Part shown: positions 56,055 to 64,000 of the stretch, one piece after another
Numbering within the stretch: position 1 is the first letter of the stretch
Layout: each line of letters starts with the position of its first letter
Assembly (NCBI RefSeq): GCF_038066635.1
Contig: NZ_JBBUTI010000001.1
Span: 372,001 to 436,000, forward strand
DNA length: 64,000 bases
Direction of reading: 5' to 3'
Source: Ideonella margarita
GTDB taxonomy: Bacteria > Pseudomonadota > Gammaproteobacteria > Burkholderiales > Burkholderiaceae_C
Position numbers and translations under genes: made by a program
Notes under the pieces: model-generated
Database searches by the model: none
What the model was told of the DNA's origin: nothing
The model's input: only the letters and a program-made list of their open reading frames with translations

Positions 56055-56786
56055 ATGTCGCAAACCCACTTCGGCTTCGAGACTGTCGATGAATCGGTGA
56101 AGGCCGGCAAGGTCAAGGGCGTGTTCGATTCCGTGGCGTCGAAGTACGACGTCATGAACGACCTGATGTCGATGGGCATGCACCGCGCCTGGAAGGCCTA
56201 CACGCTGGCCGTGGCCAACCTGAAGGCCGGTGACAAGGCGCTCGACATTGCAGGCGGCACGGGCGATCTGTCGCGCGCGTTTGCCCGCCAGGTCGGCCCC
56301 ACCGGGCAGGTGGTGCACACCGACATCAACGAGGCCATGCTCAGCACCGGCCGCGACCGCCTGATCGACGAAGGCCTGGCGCTGCCCACCACGCTGTGTG
56401 ACGCCGAGAAGCTGCCCTTCAAGACCGGCCACTTCGACCTGGTGAGCGTGGCCTTCGGCCTGCGCAACATGACCCACAAGGACGTGGCGCTGGCCGAGAT
56501 GTGCCGCGTGCTGCGCCCGGGCGGCCGGCTGCTGGTGCTGGAGTTCTCGCAGGTGGCCAAGCCGCTGCGCAAGCCCTACGACTGGTATTCGTTCAACATC
56601 CTGCCCAAGCTGGGGCAGCTGGTGGCCGGTGACGCCGAGAGCTACCGCTACCTCGCCGAGTCGATCCGCATGCACCCGGACCAGGCCACGCTGAAGGGCA
56701 TGATGAAGACCGCCGGCTTCGGCCATGTGGACGTTCACAACCTGACCGGCGGGGTCGTGGCCCTGCATGTGGGTATCAAGTGCTGA
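56055..56786 (+). CDS. ubiE: Ubiquinone/menaquinone biosynthesis C-methyltransferase
   Basis: UbiE, 243 residues, SAM-dependent C-methyltransferase acting on demethyl-quinol intermediates. VFDSVASKYDVMNDLMSMGMHR is present in two parts, the SAM motif is LDIAGGTGDLSRAFA, and the later FGLRNMTHKDVALAEMCRVLRPGGRL (two parts) is diagnostic. GAGGAAAC precedes the ATG. It belongs with ubiJ and ubiB downstream. Confidence 0.96.
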   Translation: MSQTHFGFETVDESVKAGKVKGVFDSVASKYDVMNDLMSMGMHRAWKAYTLAVANLKAGDKALDIAGGTGDLSRAFARQVGPTGQVVHTDINEAMLSTGRDRLIDEGLALPTTLCDAEKLPFKTGHFDLVSVAFGLRNMTHKDVALAEMCRVLRPGGRLLVLEFSQVAKPLRKPYDWYSFNILPKLGQLVAGDAESYRYLAESIRMHPDQATLKGMMKTAGFGHVDVHNLTGGVVALHVGIKC

Positions 56787-56812
56787 GGGGCCCGGGCTGA
56801 GCGCCCGGCTTC

Positions 56813-56818
56813 TACAAT
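56813..56818 (+). promoter_or_regulatory. Candidate -10 element of a leaderless ubiJ transcript
   Basis: TACAAT ends six bases before the ATG at 56825, which lacks a clear ribosome binding site. A hairpin CCGGGC/GCCCGG just upstream (56792-56808) may end the ubiE transcript. Confidence 0.45.
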
Positions 56819-56824
56819 CGGTGA

Positions 56825-57379
56825 ATGCCTGATCCCATCACCGCCTTGTCCCAGCTGGTTCTGCCGGCTGCCACCGCCCGTTTTGTGCTGCTCGCCAACC
56901 ATGTGCTGAGCGCCGCCCCGGTGGCGCCCGAGCGCCTGAAGGCCCACGCCGGCCGTGTCTTGCGCGTCGAGGTCGAGGGCTGGACGATCCCGCTGCCTCC
57001 GCCGCCGCCGCTGGCCCTGCGCATCACGCCGGCCGGCTTGTTCGAGTCGCTCGATGAAGGCGCCGCGACGGGCGCTGAAACCACCGCTGCGGCCACGCCC
57101 GAGGCGGACCTGCGCCTGCGGGTGGATGCCTCCGAGCCTTTCGCGGCCGCGCGCCGCCTGGTGTCGGGCGAGCTGCCCACCGTGCGCATCGAAGGTGATG
57201 TGGGCCTGGCGGCCGACGTGAACTGGGTGCTGGCCAATGTGCGCTGGGACATCGCGGCCGATCTGGAGCGTGTCTTCGGCCCGGCCGTGGCCGATGGCCT
57301 GAGCCGCGTGGGCGACACCGCGGGCGCTGCCCTGCGGGCCGTGGCCCAGGGTGCGGCCGGCGTGCTGCGCCGCGGCTGA
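56825..57379 (+). CDS. ubiJ: Ubiquinone biosynthesis accessory factor UbiJ (SCP2 domain)
   Basis: A 184-residue protein with an SCP2-like lipid-binding domain (about residues 14-105) and a helical C-terminal part (LAADVNWVLANVRWDIAADLER in two parts, then VGDTAGAALRAVAQ). UbiJ binds polyprenyl ubiquinone intermediates in the soluble Ubi complex. Placement between ubiE and ubiB matches the E. coli order and supports the call despite low sequence conservation. Confidence 0.85.
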   Translation: MPDPITALSQLVLPAATARFVLLANHVLSAAPVAPERLKAHAGRVLRVEVEGWTIPLPPPPPLALRITPAGLFESLDEGAATGAETTAAATPEADLRLRVDASEPFAAARRLVSGELPTVRIEGDVGLAADVNWVLANVRWDIAADLERVFGPAVADGLSRVGDTAGAALRAVAQGAAGVLRRG

Positions 57380-57392
57380 GGCACCCACGTCC

Positions 57393-58955
57393 ATGCGTTA
57401 CCTGCTGCGTCTGCTGCGCATCGTCGTCACCCTGCTGCGTTATGGGGTCGACGAGCTGGTGCTGTCCGGTTTCAAGCACCGCTGGATCATGGCCCTGGCC
57501 TGGGTGGTGTCCCGCGGGCGCAGCTATGACGAGCCGCGCGGCGTGCGGCTGCGGCTGGCGCTGGAAGCGCTCGGCCCGATCTTCATCAAGTTCGGCCAGG
57601 TGCTGTCCACCCGGCGTGACCTGATTCCGCCCGACATCGCGACCGAGCTGGCGCGGCTGCAGGACCGCGTCCCGCCGTTCCCGGCCGAGCAGTCGCAGCG
57701 CATGATCGAGCAGGCGCTGGGCAAGCCGGTGGCCGAGCTGTTTGGCAGCTTCGATGCGCAGCCGGTGGCCAGCGCGTCCATCGCCCAGGTGCACTTCGCC
57801 ACGCTGAAGGACGGCCGCGAGGTGGCCATCAAGGTGCTGCGCCCGGGCATGCTGCGCGTCATCGACGAAGACATCGCGCTGCTGCACACGCTGGCACGCT
57901 GGGTGGAGCGCCTGTCGGCCGACGGCAAGCGGCTGCGCCCGCGCGAGGTGGTCGCCGAATTCGACATGTACCTGCATGACGAACTCGACCTGGTGCGTGA
58001 AGCCGCCAATGCCGCGCAGCTGCGCCGCAACATGGCCGATCTGCCGCTGATCATCGTGCCCGAGATGCACTGGGAGCTGTGCACCTCCAATGTCATCGTG
58101 ATGGAGCGCATGAAGGGCGTGCCCATCAGCCAGGTGCAGCGCCTGCGCGACGCTGGCATCGATATCAAGAAGCTGGCGCGTGACGGCGTCACCATCTTCT
58201 TCACCCAGGTGTTCCGCGACGGGTTTTTCCACGCCGACATGCACCCGGGCAACATCCAGGTCAGCCTGGCGCCCGAGACCTTCGGCCGCTACATCGCGCT
58301 GGATTTCGGCATCATCGGCACGCTCACCGAGGTCGACAAGGAATACCTGGCGCAGAACTTCATCGCGTTTTTCCGGCGCGATTACAAGCGTGTGGCCGAG
58401 CTGCATGTGGAGTCCGGCTGGGTGCCGGCCGATACCCGCATCGAGCAGCTGGAGCAGGCCATCCGTGCCACCTGCGAGCCGCACTTCGATCGGCCGCTGA
58501 AAGACATCTCGCTCGGCCAGGTGCTGCTGCGCCTGTTCCAGACCTCGCGCCGCTTCAACGTGGAAGTGCAGCCGCAGCTGGTGCTGCTGCAGAAGACGCT
58601 GCTGAACGTGGAGGGCCTGGGCCGCGAGCTCGACCCCGATCTCGATCTGTGGTCCACCGCCAAGCCCTTCCTGGAGCGCTGGATGAACGAGCAGGTGGGC
58701 TGGCGCGCGCTGCTGCGCCGCATGAAGGACGAGGCCCCGCTCTACGCCAAGCTGCTGCCTGAGCTGCCGCGCCTGCTGCACCGCCAGTTGCAGTCGCAGC
58801 AGCCCGATCAGCGCCCGCTGCTGGCGGCGCTGGTGCGTGAGCAACGCCGCACCAATCGCCTGCTGGCGGGCCTGCTCTGGGGGGCCACCGGCTTCCTGGC
58901 GGGTGTGGTGGTGGCACGCTGGCTGCTTCGCTACTTCAGCCACGGCACTTTTTAG
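57393..58955 (+). CDS. ubiB: Ubiquinone biosynthesis atypical kinase/ATPase UbiB
   Basis: UbiB, 520 residues, of the ABC1/ADCK family. The KxGQ motif is FIKFGQVLSTRRDL (about residue 62), the Ala-rich loop is VASASIAQVHFA, VAIKVLRPG holds the ATP lysine, and FFHADMHPGNIQV with ALDFGIIG supplies catalytic residues. Two C-terminal membrane segments (LLAGLLWGATGFLAGVVVA) anchor it. The ATG at 57393 is 13 bases after ubiJ; an upstream start overlapping ubiJ is unlikely. Confidence 0.96.
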   Translation: MRYLLRLLRIVVTLLRYGVDELVLSGFKHRWIMALAWVVSRGRSYDEPRGVRLRLALEALGPIFIKFGQVLSTRRDLIPPDIATELARLQDRVPPFPAEQSQRMIEQALGKPVAELFGSFDAQPVASASIAQVHFATLKDGREVAIKVLRPGMLRVIDEDIALLHTLARWVERLSADGKRLRPREVVAEFDMYLHDELDLVREAANAAQLRRNMADLPLIIVPEMHWELCTSNVIVMERMKGVPISQVQRLRDAGIDIKKLARDGVTIFFTQVFRDGFFHADMHPGNIQVSLAPETFGRYIALDFGIIGTLTEVDKEYLAQNFIAFFRRDYKRVAELHVESGWVPADTRIEQLEQAIRATCEPHFDRPLKDISLGQVLLRLFQTSRRFNVEVQPQLVLLQKTLLNVEGLGRELDPDLDLWSTAKPFLERWMNEQVGWRALLRRMKDEAPLYAKLLPELPRLLHRQLQSQQPDQRPLLAALVREQRRTNRLLAGLLWGATGFLAGVVVARWLLRYFSHGTF

Positions 58956-59059
58956 AGGTTTCCGCCCCTTGGTGGGGCTGACCGGCGCCGTGATAATGCG
59001 CGCCTTCGAGGCAGTTCACCCCCGGTGTGCACTGCCGGGCGCCTTCCGTTGAACTTGCC

Positions 59060-60538
59060 ATGAACAACACCCTGATCGTTTTTGTCGTGCTGTACCTGCT
59101 GGGCACCCTGGGCCTGGGCGTCTGGGCCGGCACCCGCATCAAGAACACGAGTGACTTCGCCATCGCCGGCCGCAGCCTGCCGCTGATCATGGTGATCACC
59201 ACCACCTTCGCCACCTGGTTCGGTGCCGAGACGGTGATGGGCATCCCGGCCAAGTTCGTGCAGAGCGGTCTGGGCGCGATCGTGGAAGACCCGTTTGGTG
59301 CCGGCACCTGTCTGATCCTGGTTGGCCTGTTTTTCGCCACCAAGCTGTACCGCCAGAACCTGCTGACGATCGGCGACTTCTACCGCCAGCGTTACGGCAA
59401 GGGCGTCGAGGTGTTCTGCTCCTCGGCCATCATCCTGAGCTACCTCGGCTGGGTGGCCGCGCAGATCACCGCGCTCGGCCTGGTGTTCTCGGTGCTGACC
59501 AACGGCGCCATGAGCGAAACCGCCGGCATGATCGTCGGCACGCTGGCGGTGCTGGTGTACGTGGTGGTGGGTGGTTTCCTGGCGGTGGCCTGGACCGACT
59601 TCATCCAGATGATCGTGCTGGTCATCGGCCTGAGCGTGATCGCCGTGTTCTCTGCGGACCTGGCTGGCGGCACCGACAAGGTCATCGCCCTGACCCAGGC
59701 GAATGACCTCTGGCGCTTCCTGCCCGAGCCCACCTTCACCGAGATGGCCATGTTCATCGGCGCGGCCGTGACGATGATGTTTGGCAGCATCCCGCAGCAG
59801 GACGTGTTCCAGCGCGTGATGTCGGCCAAGGACGAAAAGACGGCCCGCAACGGCGCGGTCATCGGCGGTGTCAGCTACATCCTGTTCGCCTTCGTGCCGA
59901 TGTTCATCGTGGCCGCGGCCGTGGTGGTGATGGGCCAGGAGGCTCTGGACATCGCCAAGGACGACTACCAGCGCCTGCTGCCCACCTTCGTGCTGACGAA
60001 GATGCCGCTGATCATGCAGATCCTGTTCTTCGGCGCGCTGCTGTCGGCCATCAAGAGCACCTCGTCGGCCACGTTGCTGGCGCCGTCCACCAGCTTCGTC
60101 GAGAACATCCTGAAGAACCTGCGCGGCGACATGAAGGACCGCGAACAGCTGCTGGCCATGCGGGTGACGATCGTCATCTTCGCGGCCCTGGTGCTCGCCT
60201 ACGCCATCGCCATGAAGGGCACGCCGATCTACGACCTGGTGTCGTCGGCCTACCAGGTGACGCTGGTCGGCGCGTTCGTGCCGCTGGCCGTGGGCCTGTA
60301 CTGGAAGCGCGCCACCACCCAGGGTGCGGTGCTGTCGCTGGGGGCCGGCATCGGCGTCTGGTTGCTGTTTTTCCCTCAGGTCACGTCGCTGGGCGAGGTG
60401 TTCCCGGGTCAGCTGGCTGGCCTGCTGGCTGCGCTGGTGGGCATGGTCGTGGGCTCGCTGGCGCCGCAATGGCTGACCAACCGCCACGAACACAAGCAGC
60501 ATGTGGCAGGTTTGCCCGACGAGGCAGCCGGCGCGTGA
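59060..60538 (+). CDS. Sodium:solute symporter family transporter
   Basis: A 492-residue SSS-family transporter with about 13 membrane segments. It has SDFAIAGRSLPLIMVITTTF, FGAETVMGIPAKFV, and the later SATLLAPSTSFVENILK with sodium-site residues. The substrate cannot be told (proline, pantothenate, acetate and others occur in the family). It sits between ubiB and fmdB, interrupting an otherwise standard gene order. GATAAT (58992-58997) may be its -10 element. Confidence 0.85.
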   Translation: MNNTLIVFVVLYLLGTLGLGVWAGTRIKNTSDFAIAGRSLPLIMVITTTFATWFGAETVMGIPAKFVQSGLGAIVEDPFGAGTCLILVGLFFATKLYRQNLLTIGDFYRQRYGKGVEVFCSSAIILSYLGWVAAQITALGLVFSVLTNGAMSETAGMIVGTLAVLVYVVVGGFLAVAWTDFIQMIVLVIGLSVIAVFSADLAGGTDKVIALTQANDLWRFLPEPTFTEMAMFIGAAVTMMFGSIPQQDVFQRVMSAKDEKTARNGAVIGGVSYILFAFVPMFIVAAAVVVMGQEALDIAKDDYQRLLPTFVLTKMPLIMQILFFGALLSAIKSTSSATLLAPSTSFVENILKNLRGDMKDREQLLAMRVTIVIFAALVLAYAIAMKGTPIYDLVSSAYQVTLVGAFVPLAVGLYWKRATTQGAVLSLGAGIGVWLLFFPQVTSLGEVFPGQLAGLLAALVGMVVGSLAPQWLTNRHEHKQHVAGLPDEAAGA

Positions 60539-60544
60539 TCACCG

Positions 60545-60576
60545 CGGGCGCCCGGAAGAGGCGCCCGCCCTATAAT
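60545..60576 (+). promoter_or_regulatory. Hairpin and TATAAT element upstream of fmdB
   Basis: A perfect hairpin (arms CGGGCGCC and GGCGCCCG, seven-base loop, 60545-60567) is followed four bases later by a consensus -10 hexamer TATAAT (60571-60576). The -35 region is occupied by the hairpin and has no match. The hairpin may end the symporter transcript, and the hexamer may start the fmdB-aspS one. Confidence 0.5.
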
Positions 60577-60602
60577 TCGACGTTTTTCCCCCGAGGTTCC
60601 CC

Positions 60603-60956
60603 ATGCCTATCTACGCCTATCGCTGCGCCGCCTGCGGCCATGCGCGTGATGTGCTGCGAAAGATGTCTGATGCCCCGCTGACCACCTGCCCGGTCTGCGG
60701 CGCGGAGCAGTTCCAGAAACAGGTCACCGCCGCCGGCTTCCAGCTCAAGGGCTCGGGCTGGTACGTGACCGACTTCCGTGGTGGCAGCGGTGGTGCTGCG
60801 GCACCTGCGGCGGCCGCCGCCGGCGCGACGGCATCCACTGCCGCCAGCGCAGCACCGGCCCCTGCGCCGGCCAGTGACAGTGGTTCCTCGGCCTCGGCCA
60901 GTTCAGGTGGCGACAGTGCCGCCGGCGGTTGCGGCGGTTCTTGTGCCTGCCACTGA
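60603..60956 (+). CDS. FmdB-family zinc ribbon protein
   Basis: A 117-residue protein. The first 45 residues are a zinc ribbon (YRCAACGHARDV...CPVCGAE), followed by TAAGFQLKGSGWYVTDF, typical of the FmdB/CxxC_CxxC_SSSS family. The last 55 residues are Ala/Ser/Gly-rich and end in GGCGGSCACH, a second possible metal site. The function is unknown; FmdB is a putative regulator. It is usually near aspS in this group of bacteria, as here. Confidence 0.85.
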   Translation: MPIYAYRCAACGHARDVLRKMSDAPLTTCPVCGAEQFQKQVTAAGFQLKGSGWYVTDFRGGSGGAAAPAAAAAGATASTAASAAPAPAPASDSGSSASASSGGDSAAGGCGGSCACH

Positions 60957-60984
60957 ATCTCATCGTTTCAACCTCGGACGCACC

Positions 60985-61644
60985 GTGAAAAAATATCTGA
61001 TCGCTGGCTTGCTGTCCTGGTTGCCGCTGGCCATCACGGTCTGGGTGCTGCTGTCGGTGCTGGGTCTGCTCGACAGCCTGTTCGCCGCTGTCCTGTCGGC
61101 CACCCAGGCCATCCTGCCGCACAGCGCCTATGACGGCCTGGAGCGCCTGCGCCATGTGCCGGGCCTGAGCGTGCTGGTGGTGGTGCTGGCGATGCTGGCC
61201 ACGGGCGTGTTCGTGACCAACATCTTCGGTCAGTGGTTCCTGCGCCAGTGGGATGCGCTGATGAACCGCATCCCCATCGTCAAGTCGATCTACAGCTCGG
61301 TGAAGCAGGTGTCGGACACGCTGTTCTCCAGCAGCGGCAACGCCTTCCGCGAAGCCGTGCTGGTGCAGTACCCGCATGCCGGCTCCTGGACGATCGCTTT
61401 CGTCACGGGCAAGCCCAGCGGCGAGGTTGCGGCGCATCTGCAGGGTGAGCATGTCAGTCTGTACGTGCCGACCACGCCAAACCCGACGTCCGGATTCTTC
61501 CTGATGATGCCGCGCGACGCGGTGCGCCCGCTGGGCATGAGCGTCGACGAGGCTCTGAAGTACATCATTTCCATGGGCGTGGTGGCGCCCCCGGCGGGTG
61601 CCATCACCCGGCCGGAGGAGGCCGACCCCAATCGGGCGGGCTGA
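60985..61644 (+). CDS. DUF502 family membrane protein
   Basis: A 219-residue protein that starts with GTG: two N-terminal membrane segments (LIAGLLSWLPLAITVWVLLSV and LSVLVVVLAMLATGVFVTN) then a soluble domain with IPIVKSIYSSVKQVSDTLFSS and PTTPNPTSGFFLMMPR, the DUF502 signatures. The function is unknown. It is 28 bases after fmdB and upstream of aspS, a conserved order in betaproteobacteria. Confidence 0.88.
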   Translation: MKKYLIAGLLSWLPLAITVWVLLSVLGLLDSLFAAVLSATQAILPHSAYDGLERLRHVPGLSVLVVVLAMLATGVFVTNIFGQWFLRQWDALMNRIPIVKSIYSSVKQVSDTLFSSSGNAFREAVLVQYPHAGSWTIAFVTGKPSGEVAAHLQGEHVSLYVPTTPNPTSGFFLMMPRDAVRPLGMSVDEALKYIISMGVVAPPAGAITRPEEADPNRAG

Positions 61645-61767
61645 ACACCGCGCTGCCCGGCGTTCAGTCCTGAGGGCTTGGCCCCACCCCTGTCAGCCCC
61701 TGAAGATCATGGCGCTCCGGCACGACCGGCGCGCATCCCCCTTGTACCGAAGCACCGGAGTGCATCC

Positions 61768-63558
61768 ATGAGAACGACTTATTGCGGCCAGGTCAGCGAA
61801 ACGCTGATGGGCCAGACCGTGACCCTGATGGGCTGGGCCCATCGTCGCCGCGACCACGGCGGTGTGATCTTCATCGACCTGCGTGACCGCGAAGGCCTGG
61901 TCCAGATCGTCTGCGACCCCGACCGCGCCGACATGTTCAAGGTCGCCGAAGGCGTGCGCAACGAGTTCTGCCTGAAGGTGGTGGGCCTGGTGCGCGCCCG
62001 TCCGGCCGGCACTGAAAACATCAACCTCGTGTCCGGCAAGATCGAAGTGCTGTGCCACGAGCTGGAAGTGTTGAACTCGTCGGTGACGCCGCCGTTCCAG
62101 CTCGACGACGACAACCTGAGCGAGACCGTGCGCCTGACGCACCGCGTGCTCGACCTGCGTCGCCCGGCCATGCAGAAGAACCTGATGCTGCGCTACCGCG
62201 TGGCCATGGAAGTCCGCAAGTTCCTCGACGCCAACGGCTTCGTCGACATCGAAACCCCGATGCTGACCAAGTCGACGCCGGAAGGTGCCCGCGACTACCT
62301 GGTGCCTTCGCGCGTGCATGACGGCCAGTTCTTCGCGCTGCCGCAAAGCCCGCAGCTGTTCAAGCAGCTGCTGATGGTGGCCGGCTTCGACCGCTACTAC
62401 CAGATCACCAAGTGCTTCCGCGACGAAGACCTGCGCGCTGACCGCCAGCCGGAATTCACCCAGATCGACATCGAGACCTCCTTCCTGACCGAAGAAGAGA
62501 TCCGCGCGATGTTCGAGGGCATGATCCGCACGGTGTTCCGCAACGCCATGGGCGTGGAGCTGCCGGTGTACCCGCAGATGACCTACGCTGATGCGATGTT
62601 CAAGTACGGCTCGGACAAGCCGGACCTGCGCGTCAAGCTCGAGTTCACCGAGCTGACCGAAGTCATGAAGGACGTCGACTTCAAGGTCTTCTCCACCCCC
62701 GCCACCACCAAGGGTGGCCGCGTGGTGGCCCTGCGCGTGCCGGGTGGTGCCGACATGTCGCGTGGCGAGATCGACGGCTACACCGAGTTCGTCAAGATCT
62801 ACGGCGCCAAGGGCCTGGCCTGGGTCAAGGTCAACGACGTCGCCAAGGGCCGCGAAGGCCTGCAGTCGCCGATCGTCAAGAACCTGCACGACGCCGCGAT
62901 CGAACAGATCCTGGCCCGTACCGGTGCCTGCAACGGCGACCTGCTGTTCTTCGGTGCCGACAAGGCCAAGGTCGTCAACGACGCCATTGGCGCGCTGCGC
63001 GTGAAGATCGGTCACAGCGAATTCGGCCGCTCCAAGGGCCTGTTCGAGGACAAGTGGGCCCCGCTGTGGGTGGTCGACTTCCCGATGTTCGAGCAGGACG
63101 AGGACGAAGGCCGCTGGAACGCCGTGCACCATCCGTTCACCGCGCCGAAGGACGGCCATGAAGACCTGATGGACACCGACCCGGGTGCCTGCATCGCCAA
63201 GGCCTACGACATGGTGCTGAACGGCTGGGAACTGGGTGGCGGCTCCATCCGTATCCACCGCGCTGAAATCCAGAGCAAGGTGTTCTCTGCGCTGAACATC
63301 AGCAAGGAAGACGCCCAGGTCAAGTTCGGCTTCCTGCTGGACGCGCTGCAGTACGGCGCCCCGCCGCACGGTGGCCTGGCCTTCGGCCTGGACCGCCTGA
63401 TCACCCTGATGACCAAGGCCGACTCCATCCGCGACGTGATCGCCTTCCCGAAGACGCAACGTGCCCAGTGTCTGCTGACCGGCGCACCGAGCAACGTCGA
63501 CGAGAAGCAGCTGCGCGAGCTGCACATCCGCCTGCGCAACACGCAACCGGCCGCTTGA
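61768..63558 (+). CDS. aspS: Aspartyl-tRNA synthetase, probably non-discriminating
   Basis: AspS, 596 residues, class IIb of the bacterial type. The N-terminal OB fold contains WAHRRRDHGGVIFIDLRDREG in two parts, with a His at residue 30 where E. coli has Leu; class II motifs are FRDEDLRADRQPEFTQIDIE (two parts) and GGLAFGLDRL. The GAD insertion lies between. The ATG at 61768 matches the family start. The His suggests it also charges tRNA-Asn, to be amidated by GatCAB; that is inference. A strong terminator follows. Confidence 0.96.
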   Translation: MRTTYCGQVSETLMGQTVTLMGWAHRRRDHGGVIFIDLRDREGLVQIVCDPDRADMFKVAEGVRNEFCLKVVGLVRARPAGTENINLVSGKIEVLCHELEVLNSSVTPPFQLDDDNLSETVRLTHRVLDLRRPAMQKNLMLRYRVAMEVRKFLDANGFVDIETPMLTKSTPEGARDYLVPSRVHDGQFFALPQSPQLFKQLLMVAGFDRYYQITKCFRDEDLRADRQPEFTQIDIETSFLTEEEIRAMFEGMIRTVFRNAMGVELPVYPQMTYADAMFKYGSDKPDLRVKLEFTELTEVMKDVDFKVFSTPATTKGGRVVALRVPGGADMSRGEIDGYTEFVKIYGAKGLAWVKVNDVAKGREGLQSPIVKNLHDAAIEQILARTGACNGDLLFFGADKAKVVNDAIGALRVKIGHSEFGRSKGLFEDKWAPLWVVDFPMFEQDEDEGRWNAVHHPFTAPKDGHEDLMDTDPGACIAKAYDMVLNGWELGGGSIRIHRAEIQSKVFSALNISKEDAQVKFGFLLDALQYGAPPHGGLAFGLDRLITLMTKADSIRDVIAFPKTQRAQCLLTGAPSNVDEKQLRELHIRLRNTQPAA

Positions 63559-63578
63559 TGCGACAGCCGTGAAGCAGG

Positions 63579-63603
63579 AAAGGCCCTTCGGGGCCTTTTT
63601 TTT
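63579..63603 (+). terminator. Intrinsic terminator after aspS
   Basis: Arms AAAGGCCC and GGGCCTTT with a stable TTCG tetraloop, followed by a run of Ts. It begins 20 bases after the aspS stop. Confidence 0.9.
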
Positions 63604-63632
63604 CGCCTGCGCCCCAGGCTCGGCCAGCGCGA

Positions 63633-63638
63633 TAGCAT
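63633..63638 (+). promoter_or_regulatory. Candidate -10 element of a leaderless nudB transcript
   Basis: TAGCAT ends six bases before the ATG at 63645; no ribosome binding site is present. Confidence 0.35.
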
Positions 63639-63644
63639 CACGGC

Positions 63645-64000
63645 ATGAGCGAACCCATGCAGGCCAAGCCCCTGAAGATTCCTGAATCGGTGCTGGTGGT
63701 GATCTACACCCCGGCGCTGGATGTGCTGCTGATCGAGCGCGCCGACGTGCCCGGCTTCTGGCAAAGCGTGACGGGCTCGAAGGATGCCGTGGACGAAGCC
63801 TCGCGCCTGGCGGCCATGCGTGAGGTGGCCGAAGAAACCGGCATCCAGGTGGGCACGCCTGAGGTGCCGGACGCCGCCTTGCAAGACTGGCAACTGGCCA
63901 ACGTCTATGAGATCTACCCGCGCTGGCGGCACCGTTACCCGCCGGGCGTGACGCACAACACCGAGCAGGTGTTTGGCCTGTGCGTGCCGGCCGGCACATT
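63645..64000 (+). CDS. nudB: Dihydroneopterin triphosphate pyrophosphohydrolase, 3' end cut by window
   Basis: 118 residues are visible and the frame is open at the window end. The Nudix box is GSKDAVDEASRLAAMREVAEETGI in two parts, with the catalytic REVAEE core. FWQSVTGSKD and YPPGVTHNTEQVFGL are typical of NudB, which removes pyrophosphate from dihydroneopterin triphosphate in folate synthesis. Position after aspS is conserved in this group. The start has the TAGCAT-six-base spacing described for leaderless genes. Confidence 0.88.
   Translation, partial: MSEPMQAKPLKIPESVLVVIYTPALDVLLIERADVPGFWQSVTGSKDAVDEASRLAAMREVAEETGIQVGTPEVPDAALQDWQLANVYEIYPRWRHRYPPGVTHNTEQVFGLCVPAGT

Overview
This 64 kb window is high-GC chromosomal sequence that reads as the backbone of a betaproteobacterium of the order Burkholderiales. 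The taxonomic call is inference. It rests on DUF3460 next to scpA, the ubiE-ubiJ-ubiB / fmdB-DUF502-aspS-nudB block, a urease cluster with hupE/ureJ between ureA and ureB, a FabR/DesT-type regulator beside a desaturase pair, and many three-gene bactofilin relatives. I saw no rRNA, tRNA, insertion sequence, phage, CRISPR array or conjugation gene, and every gene fits the same high-GC codon use. Apart from the two genes cut by the window edges, no gene looks broken.

Layout. 1-8 kb: end of a SPOR-like membrane protein, then cofactor synthesis with CoA and biotin genes interleaved (panB, panC, bioB, panD, bioA, bioD, bioF). 8-11.2 kb: fatty-acid desaturase plus ferredoxin reductase, divergent from a TetR regulator, with a strong palindromic operator between them. 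11.2-16.6 kb: bacterioferritin and its ferredoxin, the KefF/KefC potassium efflux pair, an orphan ParA coupled to a MaoC hydratase, and an orphan NarL-type response regulator. 16.6-28.5 kb: scpA, a CYTH phosphatase, SulP transporter, metG, an SPFH lipoprotein, GNAT, an Mpo1-like protein, a panE-like reductase, dcd, a YpfJ-type zinc peptidase and small proteins. 28.5-34.8 kb: urease genes on the minus strand (ureA, ureJ/hupE, ureB, ureC, ureE, ureF, ureG) with a secreted intradiol-dioxygenase-like lipoprotein gene between ureF and ureG; ureD is not in the window.

35-40.4 kb: glgC-glgA-glgP glycogen operon. 40.4-42.2 kb: small acidic protein and argJ. 42.2-44.4 kb: a compact operon of three different bactofilins and two small single-pass membrane proteins, the most unusual cluster here. 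44.5-51 kb: MFS transporter, then the complete ugpB-A-E-C-Q glycerol-3-phosphate uptake operon. 51.2-64 kb: a giant FAD/Fe-S dehydrogenase, HIT and DUF971 proteins, the ubiquinone genes ubiE, ubiJ and ubiB, a sodium/solute symporter, FmdB, DUF502, aspS and the start of nudB.

Regulatory DNA stands out in several gaps: a near-perfect 24-bp operator at 10379, a perfect 23-bp palindrome upstream of ugpB at 51011, two adjacent palindromes upstream of the bactofilin operon, a perfect inverted repeat directly before the ribosome binding site at 26705, good intrinsic terminators after bfr, glgP, argJ and aspS, and a recurring arrangement of a -10-like hexamer six bases before an ATG that suggests leaderless mRNAs. 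All promoter and operator calls are from reading the sequence only. Gaps longer than 300 bases without a gene do not occur; the largest, 34832-35108 and 50962-51214, are described as features.
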